Origin: Aralia elata
Taxonomy: Eukaryota; Streptophyta; Magnoliopsida; Apiales; Araliaceae
NCBI GenBank assembly: GCA_034770075.1
Contig: CM068384.1
Coordinates: 36,243,182 to 36,307,181 of the forward strand
Direction of reading: 5' to 3'
DNA length: 64,000 nucleotides
Positions 54,980 through 64,000 of this stretch are shown here, one piece after another. The position numbers and the translations under genes are program-made. Under the pieces are notes generated by a model that was not told the DNA's origin, made no database searches, and worked only from the letters and a program-made list of their open reading frames with translations. Each line of letters opens with the position of its first letter. The first letter of the stretch is position 1.

Positions 54980-56254
54980 ATATGTAGATTCTTCCACAGT
55001 CGATGTTACATGGCTCGTCATTCTGCTGTCTTCCTTCTTTACATGACAAAATGTCTAATTGATTTTTTTGCCCTTGAAGGTTTGATTTTCTGTCAAAAGT
55101 ATTCAACAAATTGGTGTTGTAAGAAACTGGAGGGGTAAAAAGAATGAGGGGAAAAGGTGGTAGGATAATCTCTTCCTATCCTCTTGCATATAGAGTTATA
55201 GACTGATGTTGGATGTATGTGCCAGAATTGAAGCCATGTGGTGACATATGAAACGAGTAGGATTAGTAGTGATGTAGAATTCTTTTGTGTTGAATTCTTG
55301 TAAAAGTTAACTGCTCCGATTTGGAGTTTAATGGAGAATAACTTCTGGATACCAAATATTATAATGACTCTTATGGCTTCTTGTTAAACTGACTACAAAA
55401 TAGGTTTCAAATATGCGTCAATATGAATCAAGAGCTGAATTTGATTTACAGTTCTACATCTATCAAAATTAAATTAAACGAAAATAGATACTTTCAATAC
55501 CAAATAGTAATCTCTTAAAATATTTGAGGAGCAATTTTTCAGTAACTGGCGATCGTTCGAAAAGTGTCAGTATGTTCTCAGTGGTTTCAAGAAACTCAGA
55601 TGGTGTTTAGCGCCAAAAGGCAATTTGGCTTTCGAAATTGTCCGATATGATACGCTAGTAAATTTATCAAATTAGATAAATGGGGCATTGTTGGGCTCAT
55701 ATGTTATCTCTATAAAATAAAGCATAAATTGGTTTATTCAATTTATTAAGTTGCCCCCGATAATTTGTTTAGGAATGACTAAGAGTGTTAACGATGTCTT
55801 AGCCTCAGATCCTGTAACCTTTAGGTTTCAGGTTCAATTATTGTTATTTATTTTCCCTTGTTGAGGGAATTTATTTTCCCTTGTTGAGGGACTCCCCTTC
55901 CTGTCCCCTTCCTTTATTGTGAGGTTTGTATTCTCGTTCATAAAGTGTGAGGTATATTTAATATTTGAGAGATTTAGAATTTATTGAAATTATTATGTAA
56001 TTCTTATATTTGTACTCGTATCTCTCTTATGCGGGGCTGTTAAAAAAAATGAAAAAGAAACGATTAAAAGTATGTTTGGAATTGTTTAAAAAAATTTAAT
56101 TATTGATTTTGATTACATGTTTTTGCTAATATTCAATTTTTAAAAAGTAGTTTGTACTTAATAAAGAAAAAACATTTAAACTAGTAAAAATTAAAAAGTG
56201 TTTGATAAAAAAATTGCTTATCACTTATTTAAAGTGTAAATTACTAAATATTTG
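54980..56254. other. Unassigned noncoding DNA
   Basis: Contains a tandem duplication of TTTATTTTCCCTTGTTGAGG at about 55847-55890. The 200 bp before the CACTA element are AT-rich with GTTTGGAATTG/GTGTTTGATAAA phrases that may be one half of an older MITE. No gene seen. Confidence 0.4.
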
Positions 56255-56530
56255 CACTACAAGAAAAACCTTCAACAGCGACCAATATTTTCAGCGACCG
56301 CATTTCCGGTCGCTAATTGGAGTAAATAGCGACCGGACTCAAATTTAGTCGCTAGGTAATATCAGCGACCGCTGGCGGTCGCTGATCTAATTAGCCGCCA
56401 AAATTTTTTGGCGCAAAAGTTGGCGGGGAAGTTTATTGCGACCACTAACTATCCGCGACCGCACGCGGTCGCTGATAAATCCACGTCATTAAAAAACAGC
56501 GACCTCTTGCGGTCGCTGATGAATTTTATT
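56255..56530 (+). repeat. Left CACTA end: terminal and subterminal repeats
   Basis: About ten GCGACC(G) or CGGTCGC words, many as inverted pairs such as GCGACCGCTGGCGGTCGCTG and GCGACCGCACGCGGTCGCTG. In CACTA elements such arrays bind the element's own accessory protein. Confidence 0.9.
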
Positions 56531-57664
56531 GTAATCAGATCCAGGCAGTCGTTCTAGCTGCAGACGAAGAAAAGAAAAGAATAGGGAAGGGAGGGAGAAG
56601 AGGAGAGGGAGCCCGCGCCGCGTCCCCCGCCGCCGCTGACTAGGGACCATATTCATTCTTCTTGGCCCTGTTTAGACATATTCCTCTAATATCCTTGGTA
56701 ATCATGCATTCACTTCATTCTTTTTCTCTCTATATGTATATATCAATGCGAATGAATTGTATTATTTGTATTATTTTACTTTCTCAATATAAAATACCAT
56801 GTCTTTGTTTCCATTTTGCTACTTAATTGAAATGGTGGATTGATATGTATTTAGACACAATTCTACAAATTTCTGTCAATTTGGTTTCTGAACTTTTGCT
56901 ATTAGCTAAAAATTATGCAAATCTATCCCAGTATATTGTTTAATTCATCTAGAATCGTATTGTATGCACTAGGCGCGTAGGCATTGTTTGTCAGTTACCG
57001 TTTATGATTTCAGTAACTGTGTTCATGAGCTCAATTAGTATTTTTATATATACTTATATGTTATGTGGATGATCTTTGGATTAATGTGTATTTTTTCCCT
57101 TTTACATCAGCACAACCAATTGTGTTATTGGCCTCATAGCTACACAATAAACTTTAGATATGTATATGATGTGCCACTTTGGTGTTGGCGTAAAGTACCA
57201 TTATTAGTCGAAGTCAAAATCTTGATTAGAGACCTGTTGGCAACTTTTGGATACCATTCTTTAAAAAAATAATGGCTAATGACAAAACTGTCCTTCCAAA
57301 TTTGTCCATAGAAATCATCAATCAATACCTTTAAGTATTTTAAAACAACAATTATGTTATTGTAGAATTTACTTAGTTTCTCAATAATAAATAAAATAAA
57401 ATAATTAAAATAAAATAAAACAAATAAAATAAAATAATACAAAATAATATAAAATAAAATAAAATAAAATAAAATAAATAATATAGTGAACTAAGTAGTA
57501 TTTACTTAGTTTTTCAATACTAAATAAAATAATACAAAATTAAATAACATAAATGAAATAAAACAAATAAAATATATCCCTATATATATATATATATATA
57601 TATCTCCTCCCAATTAAGACATGAATGTATTCCTTCCCATCAAGTTGGTTGGTTGGTTGGCTAG
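56531..57664. other. CACTA leader and deletion-joint region, no gene
   Basis: After a GC-rich leader (GCCCGCGCCGCGTCCCCCG at 56610) the DNA is AT-rich, with long AAATAAAATAAAAT runs (57383-57580) and a TA tract (57582-57602). The frame at 57063-57272 has no domain. Transposase coding begins abruptly near 57665. Confidence 0.5.
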
Positions 57665-59859
57665 TTTGACTGTCATCGTCGTTTCTTGCCGATAAATCAC
57701 CCGTTTCGAAGAAATAGAGAACACTTCAGGAAAGGAAAAGTGGAAAATGATATGCCTGCACCGCGATTGTCGGAGATGGAGATGCGTGACCAAGTGATGA
57801 GATTGCCGGATATCCCATTCGGTAAGATTGTTGCCTCAAACATAATCAATGGGTTTGGCGAGTCGCATAATTGGGTTCGAAGAAGCATGTTTTGGGAATT
57901 GCCTTATTGGTCTACAAATTTGATTCGTCATAATCTAGATGTGATGCATATTGAGAAGAATGTCTTCGACAACGTGTTTAACACCGTAATGGGTGTTACA
58001 GGCAAGACGAAGGATAATGATAAGGCACGGTTGGACATGAAAGATATTTGTAAGCGTCCTAGATTAGAACTTTATGAATCTTCTAATGGTAAGATAGTCA
58101 AACTGCATGCAAGGTACACATTGACCAAAAAGCGGGTTGAAGATGTGTGCACATGGATTAAGTCTCTAAAACTACCAGACGAATATGCGTCAAACATTGC
58201 AAGGTGTGTTACAGGTGAAAAATTACAAGGGATGAAGAGTCATGATTGTCATGTGTTCATGGAGAGACTCATGCCTATAGCATTTCGGGACTTGCTTTAT
58301 AAACCAATATGGGATGCTTTGACTGATCTTAGTCGTTTCTTCAGAGACATATTTTCAAAAACGATAAATGAAAAGGACATGTTTGTACTTGAGCAGAACA
58401 TTATTGAGATCACGTGTAAGCTTGAAAAAATATTTCCACCTAGTTTTTTTGACTCCATGGAGCATTTGCAAATCCATCTACCCTATGAAGCTCGTGTTGG
58501 TGGTCCAGTTCAATATAGATGGATGTACCCTTTCGAGAGGGTGATGGGAAACCTTAAGAGGAAGGTGAAGAATAGAGCTTACGTCGAGGGGTCGATATGT
58601 GAGGCTTACAGTTTCGATGAGATATCAACTTTTGTCTCCGACTATTTTCCCGACGAAGTCTTGACGAAGGCCAATCGAGTCTCGAGACATGATGATGAGG
58701 GAAATGTTGAACTAAATGGTCGACTGTCTGTATTTGGTCTACCGGGTCGCGCTTATGGAAAAGGGAAGCACATATTCCTCCCTGAGCAAGAATTACATGC
58801 TGCACATACTTACATTCTTCTCAACTGCGAGGAGATTGATGAATATGTGAGGTATACCAGTAAAATTCATATTTACTTAACCTATATCTTAACCTTCAAC
58901 CTCATATTAATATATGATAATGTTTATAATGTTTTATAGATCGTACGATGATGAGTTAAAAGCAAAGCAGCCGAACATCACTGATAAAGATATTCAAGTT
59001 AATCGTGATAAAATATTTGCACTTTGGTTAAAAAATAAGGTAAGTTAAGTTAATTAAGCACGACATATATAATATTTATTTATGAATTCAAATAAATATA
59101 TGTTCATTTGTGTAGGCTCTTAAGGAGGGAACGATTCCTCCAAATGTACAAGTCCTAGCTATTGGCCCAGACAGGGACCAAGTTAGTCGCAATGGTTACA
59201 AAATAAATGGCTATGAATTTCATACAAAGACATATGCTCGCGGTAAAAGAACAACAAATACTGGAGTGTGTGTTCGAGGAGATTGTTACAATGAGCTTGG
59301 TCGTGCCTTTTATGGTGAATTGGAAGAAATCATCGAGTTGTCGTACAAGGGTACTTATGGGGGTGATATTAATTTGTTCAAGTGTCGCTGGTTTGATTCA
59401 GACAAAGGGATACGTGTCGATCGACATGGGATCGTCGATATTGATGTCCATAGGTCCACGTACGTCAACGCACCATTTGTGTTGCCAACTCAAACAGTAC
59501 AAGTGTACTACACTCCTAGTCCTGTTAAGAAAAGGGATAGACCGCCTGTAGATTGGCAAGTTGTAATCCATACTCCCGCGCGCAGTCGTACCCAACTAGA
59601 CGACGGGGAGTTCTACCAAGAGGAGATGATTCATAGACCTGAGGTGATAACTATGGAAGACAACAATGAATTAATCCAGTTAGAGGGTGGAGATGAACCA
59701 GATGAATTCGATCCCGAGTCAATACTTGTGCCAGATCACAGTGATAATGAGGAGGAAGAGTTTTTGACTGGCACTGACACTGAATCTGAAGAAGATGATG
59801 GTTATGAAACTCCAATACGTAACCAAAATGATTCTGACTCAGACAACGATTTTCATTAA
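57665..59859 (+). pseudogene. TNP2-type CACTA transposase, N-terminally truncated
   Basis: Three exons, 57665-58851, 58940-59039 and 59116-59859, with GT-AG introns, all open. Homology starts mid-protein at FDCHRRFLPINHPFRR directly after a stop (TAG 57662-57664), so the N-terminal half, including the start of the Transposase_21 domain, is lost. Present are the end of that domain (LIRHNLDVMHIEKNVFDNVF), the DUF4218 region (LMPIAFRDLLYKPIWDALTD, FFPPSFFD-like IFPPSFFDSMEHLQIHLPYE, RWMYPFERVMGNLKRKVKN) and in exon 3 the DUF4216 region (NGYEFHTKTYARGKRTTNTG, FKCRWFDSDKGIRVDRHGIV, VLPTQTVQVYYTPSP), ending in an acidic tail (DTESEEDDGYETPIRNQND). No stop interrupts the remaining ~680 codons. The enzyme would cut and join DNA at the CACTA ends; this copy cannot be complete. 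Confidence 0.9.
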
Positions 59860-60033
59860 AATGTATGTTTAGGTTGACTTCGATTTCGAACTACTTCATA
59901 TATACATTAATTTATGTAGCTTTTATTTATAGTTGTCGTAGTTAACTATTTCATATAATTTCATGTCATTTTAATTGTATATGTAAATCATATAACTCAT
60001 TCATAATATCATCCTATAATTTTTTGTTTGCAG

Positions 60034-61636
60034 ATGTCTTCTGAGCCAGCGCAGAGAAAGCGCGGCTTGGGTTGAGGCCCTAATCATGTGCCGAAGGCCC
60101 TGGCTAATTCGGATGACCGGATTCTCATTCAGATTCGCCCTCCACCAGACAGCACGTACGTTTAACATCATTTCTTTTAATTTTTATATTTCCATTGTTC
60201 TACATCTATATATGTATTTAATTGTCGTTAATATTATATTAAATTTACTTAGCTTTAATGTAAACTGTAATATATTGTAGTGATTTTCAAGACAGTAAGA
60301 TTGTGAAGTGCATTTCACAATTATGCTTACAGAACTGGCCTACGCCAGTGATTACGTGGGTGAGCACACCTATCGCCCACAAGGATGCAGTTTGGGCTGA
60401 ATTTCAGGTAATATAGTTAATGAAATAAAATTATTTAGCGTTGTTGTTACCAACTTATTTAGCGTTGTTGTTAGTTAATGGTATACTTATCTTGTTAATA
60501 TTATTGTTGTTTTATGTGCAGAGGAGATATAGATGGGACGATGCGAGTGCATCAGTTATTCAGACGCTATTCTGGCAGAAGTGTGCCGCCAGAACCAAAG
60601 ATAATTTGAACAAGGAACGTCAGAAAGCCCTGCACAATGCTGAGATCGACCATCCGGGGGAGGGTGAGCAGTATATGCACGAGCACAGCCCTTGGTGGTG
60701 CGCACAGGACACATGGGTTGCGATGTGTGATCAGTGGAGGGCTAAGAGCTGGATCAAGAGACGCAAGACTGCCGCCGCGAATAGAGCCTCTGGTGCACCT
60801 GAAGGCGACAAGGCGAAAAGGACATACAAGGGCGGTAGTATATCACAGTTGCAGCATATTACTGCCAGGGTACGTATGACTATGAAGGTTGTTTATATTC
60901 AATGTTTGTAAAATATTATATGTTTACAAGTTTAATATGAGAACTTGTTTTGTAGGAGGCTCAGTCTCAGGGTCAGCCTATCTATTGGCTGGATGTGTAC
61001 GTGGCCACCCGTGATGGTCTGTCGGAGGCTGTTCAGATAGCGGTACTATATAAGTTATTGATATATATGCAATTTTTAAATGTTAACATCATTTTTACAC
61101 ATTATATATGTCGACGCCGTTATTTTGCAATATCTAATTGTTAACTTGTTGACAGAACACTTATAATACCTTAATGAACGAGCGCTATCCTGAAGGCACT
61201 CTGCGTCCCCAGATTGATCAGGAGCTATGGGAGAGGGCGTCAGTCGTGAAAAAGAACTATGTCAAAGGCCAAGGACAAAAACGACGCCCTACCATCAGCG
61301 GCACAAGCAGCTCTGCTACTCAGTCAACACAGTCATCGGGTCATCCAGCCATTCATACTCCCACTGACTATGTCAGAGCGATATGTCAAGATTGAGATCT
61401 TCTTCGCACACTGGGCGGTCATCTACAGTCTTTGAGCCCTGATGAGTTGGCTGAGGCAGTGGCGGCAGCAGCACAGCAGCAACAGGATGGCGACGAGGTA
61501 ATCTTAGTTCTTATTACAATCAAATAAGTCACTAACGTAAACACATAAATATTGTAATAGCTATCAGTATCAACATATGTAACATGTTTTCTTCTTTTGT
61601 CTACAGGGTCATACTAATTTGGACGATGATGCATGA
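60034..61636 (+). pseudogene. CACTA accessory (TNP1/Transposase_24-like) protein gene
   Basis: Six exons with good splice sites: 60034-60155, 60281-60407, 60522-60869, 60956-61042, 61156-61497 and 61607-61636. It starts MSSEPAQRKRGLG and includes LQNWPTPVITWVSTPIAHKD, WAEFQRRYRWDDASAS, HEHSPWWCAQDTWVAMCDQW, AANRASGAP and the signature YKGGSISQLQHI of plant En/Spm Transposase_24 proteins, then QIDQELWERASVVKKNYVKG, a Ser/Thr-rich linker, and a C-terminal SPDELAEAVAAAAQQQQDG helix. In En/Spm-like elements this protein binds the subterminal repeats. Two in-frame TGA codons (60073-60075 and 61393-61395) interrupt an otherwise open gene. Both could be CGA changed to TGA, which is inference. Confidence 0.82.
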
Positions 61637-61940
61637 AGACTTAGCTAGCTAGCTATACTTCAAATACCCTGTCTGTGATTGCCCTTGTTTAGACATATGT
61701 ATGTTAATTAAAGTTTAAAGACTACATTTATATAAATTTTCAGTTCCCTTTGGTTTGTGAATGTTTTTATAGTTTATATTGTGTTGGTTTATGTGTTTGC
61801 ATATGGATGGATGTTAATATATACTATTGTGCATGTGTGGGGGTATAAATATGTTAGTATGGATGTTTATATAAACTGTTGTGTGTTGGGAGCAGGTACA
61901 AAACAGGTTTTAGTTTTCTGGAAATCAGCAAAACTGGCCA
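61637..61940. other. CACTA 3' untranslated region
   Basis: TG-rich noncoding DNA between the last exon and the right subterminal array. The frames at 61757-62121 run into the repeats and are not genes. Confidence 0.5.
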
Positions 61941-61959
61941 ATTTTTTTTTCAAACCAGG

Positions 61960-62306
61960 TATCAGCGACCGCATGCGGTCGCTGATATCAATTCGCGGTC
62001 GCTACTTTCAATTCGCAGGACTGCCACGTGTCCTCCCATTCAGCATATCAGCGACCGATTTCGGTCGCTGATGTCAGTCGCTGCTGACACCAAATTGTCA
62101 CGTGTTCCACGTCATAATTGAGGCTGACTCAGTCCAGCGACCGACACGGTCGCTATAGGCGGTCGCTAATGGTGGTCGCCACTGTCCTCCTCAGCGACCA
62201 GATTATATGCGACCACTATCAGCGACCGGAGACGGTCGCTGATACCTATCTGCGACCATATACGGTCGCTGATAGGCGGTCGCTGATAGCTCCTTTTGTT
62301 GTAGTG
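61960..62306 (+). repeat. Right CACTA end: subterminal and terminal repeats
   Basis: About fifteen GCGACC/GGTCGC words, often paired as GCGACCGCATGCGGTCGCTG or GCGACCGATTTCGGTCGCTG, ending TTTTGTTGTAGTG. The array is denser than that on the left. Confidence 0.9.
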
Positions 62307-62309
62307 TTG

Positions 62310-62995
62310 GTCAAACTGATTATTAACAAATAATTAGAAGCTTTATAAATTGGTGCTTCTAATTATTTGATAAAAAAATAATGAATATAAGTAATTTCAA
62401 AAAGTTTATTACCAAACATGTTCGACTTATTAAAATTAATTATAAGCAAGTTTAACTGATTATAAGCGATTTTAAACACTCTTTTTAAATAATGTGCAAT
62501 ACATATCAATACTAAAATATAACAAGACAAAAACACTGAGTCATTTTAGTTGTCCTAAATCAACTCAATAATTTAAGTTTGGTGACTCAGTAACCCAAAA
62601 GTTTTTTTTCCTACCTTCTTGGTCATAAATTTTGGTATTCTCAAAAGTTGACTCAATAGCTCAAAAAATAAAATTTTCACAAAATATTAATACACGTTTA
62701 TTATTAAAGATACAATGTACCCTTTGTCACTAAATATTGAGTAAAAATCTTAATATATCAATTAATGATTGACATATACATCTGTTGACCCTTTGTATTT
62801 TACATTAGTTTTCATGATACATGAACCTAGTTGGTATAACGTATCTCTCTTTATTTTTTATTTTTATTTTTTTTGAATATCCTACTTTATTACAATAATT
62901 TATTCTAACTTAGGGAAAGATCTAGTTGTCTTATGGACATGTTTTCATAACCTTGCTATCAACAAGAATTGAATTCTCGACCTCAATATTAATAG
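62310..62995. other. AT-rich noncoding DNA
   Basis: A short hairpin AATAATTAGAAGC...GCTTCTAATTATT lies at 62325-62368. No gene seen. Confidence 0.4.
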
Positions 62996-62999
62996 AAGT

Positions 63000-63430
63000 G
63001 AGATGGTGTTTGTTTACCTATTAATACCTCTTAACAACTCCACATCTGATTCGATAAGAGGATAAAGTTATTTGGTAAAATTTTATTTGTCTCTTATCGC
63101 CTCTTAATTGGTAGGAGGAAGATATAAATCAAAATCATTAAGAGCTTGCCTCTTAATGAAAAATTTAAATCTATGGAGTCTCTATAATATTGTACTTCAT
63201 CCATTCCAATTTTTAAGATCATTATTGATTTTTGAAAAGTCAATTTGAAATATTTTTAAATTTAAAATTAATATTTTTAAATTTAAAAGTTATTCAAATA
63301 TTTTATACATTTTAGTTACCAAACAATTTTTTAAGTTCAGATAATATTTCACTTAAATGATCTAATTTATTAAGATAAACTAATCATTCAGATATTAATT
63401 ACTCAGTTTTATTAAACATCATCTGAGTCA
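63000..63430. mobile_element. Possible MITE with a nested Stowaway half
   Basis: Imperfect inverted ends GAGATGGTGTTTGTTTA (63000) and, from the right, CAGATGATGTTTAATAAAA. At 63196 the phrase TACTTCATCCATTCCAATTT looks like one end of a Stowaway-like MITE with no matching second end. No clear target duplication. Confidence 0.4.
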
Positions 63431-64000
63431 TAACAATGAACCACGTGGTCACAATAACCTATTTCATTCAACTTACTTTGATTCATTATAAATAGCAATA
63501 TACTTACACACCAAATTACACAAAAATCTTACAAGTTCAATACACTCAACAACATGTTCCCTTGAATCAATTATATATATTCAGGAAATGATAATTTCAT
63601 TATCAAAATCAGAGTCATTAGAATTTAAAATGAGATAAATATAAAAGTAAAAAAAATTGTCAACACCAATGTTATCATATTGGATAAAGAGGTACGCATT
63701 TTCTTTCAATCTATTAATTATTGGATTAAAATAACATATTATAACGACTTCATTTGAAATTAAACAAATTATTATGATTATAAATATTATGACTCAAATA
63801 TGTTATATTAAATATTTATCTGATAAGTCATCTCTAAGCTTACATGTACTTTGCACGGATTATAAAACTGGTATCTGATCATTAGACCTTATACATGCAC
63901 TAAACATTAGTATAAAACAAGAGAATAAAATCCAATAAAAATTCAAACCAGTTAACGGACAACAAGAAGAATATTTCTAAAAAATCAAACAGTAGAATTT
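63431..64000. other. AT-rich noncoding DNA
   Basis: I see nothing that can be assigned. Short chance frames only. Confidence 0.4.

Larger units (their letters stand above)
56255..62306 (+). mobile_element. CACTA (En/Spm, CMC) DNA transposon, 6.05 kb
   Basis: Starts CACTACAAGAAAAACC and ends CTTTTGTTGTAGTG, flanked by a 3-bp duplication TTG (56252-56254, 62307-62309), the CACTA target size. Both ends carry subterminal arrays of GCGACCG and CGGTCGC. Inside are the 3' part of the TNP2-type transposase gene and a second gene with an accessory-type protein, both in plus orientation. The 5' part of TNP2 is missing, so the element is probably non-autonomous, though its ends look usable by a relative in the genome. 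Confidence 0.95.

Noticed and set aside
57140..57442. 100-codon Phe/Ile/Tyr-rich minus ORF
   Set aside because: Comes from AAATAAAATAAAAT low-complexity DNA. A membrane-like composition is expected from such repeats.
61757..62333. ORFs over the right CACTA end
   Set aside because: They run through the GCGACCG array and end at the element border. Repeat DNA, not a gene.
56060..62480. Older MITE around the CACTA insertion
   Set aside because: GTTTGGAATTG on the left and TTTAAACACTC on the right suggest inverted ends, but the match is too weak to place borders or a target duplication.

Overview
The window is plant nuclear DNA, most likely from a eudicot. Pointers are AT-rich intergenic DNA, GT-AG introns, and plant lineages of Ty3/gypsy (Athila, Tekay), Ty1/copia, CACTA and hAT elements and Stowaway-type MITEs. 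It is a repeat-rich stretch of nested transposable elements carrying fragments of two host gene families. I found no intact host gene, no rRNA or tRNA gene and no CRISPR array.

Layout. 1-2640: an Athila/Tat-type LTR with Asp-tRNA primer site and the start of gag, then an antisense LTR. 2645-12041: a Ty1/copia element on the minus strand (target duplication CAATA) whose right LTR is split by a 3.77 kb solo Tekay-like LTR (6642-10411, duplication TGTGT). 12042-22432: a mosaic of copia LTR pieces, a duplicated ~1 kb block (12954-14005 and 18499-19490), hAT ends and a 539 bp MITE. 22751-25353: a 5'-truncated neuroguidin (Sas10/Utp3 family) gene. 25800-32216: a complete but decayed copia element (duplication AATAG) carrying a 1.45 kb hAT-like MITE, which itself carries a Stowaway MITE. 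32217-39970: mostly unassigned DNA with several MITEs, a LINE remnant and a minisatellite. 39975-44051: the 3' end of a Tekay element. 44138-46646: a second, more damaged neuroguidin copy. 47115-50375: a copia LTR abutting Athila remnants. 50376-51050: an F-box-associated-domain pseudogene. 53509-54974: a 1.47 kb internally deleted copia element (duplication AATGT). 56255-62306: a CACTA element (duplication TTG) with a truncated TNP2 gene and an accessory gene.

How the parts relate. Target duplications and shared junctions give relative ages: the neuroguidin block was duplicated after a copia element had inserted downstream of it, because both copies carry the same copia LTR at the same site. 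The Tekay LTR then cut into copy B. Many disabling changes in the retroelement genes (CAG to TAG, TGG to TGA, GAT to AAT) fit decay of methylated cytosines, though this was judged by eye.

Nothing here looks like a new enzymatic system. The least explained signal is a short palindromic motif (CTCTACGATCGTAGAG and degenerate forms) that forms arrays inside two unrelated LTR families.
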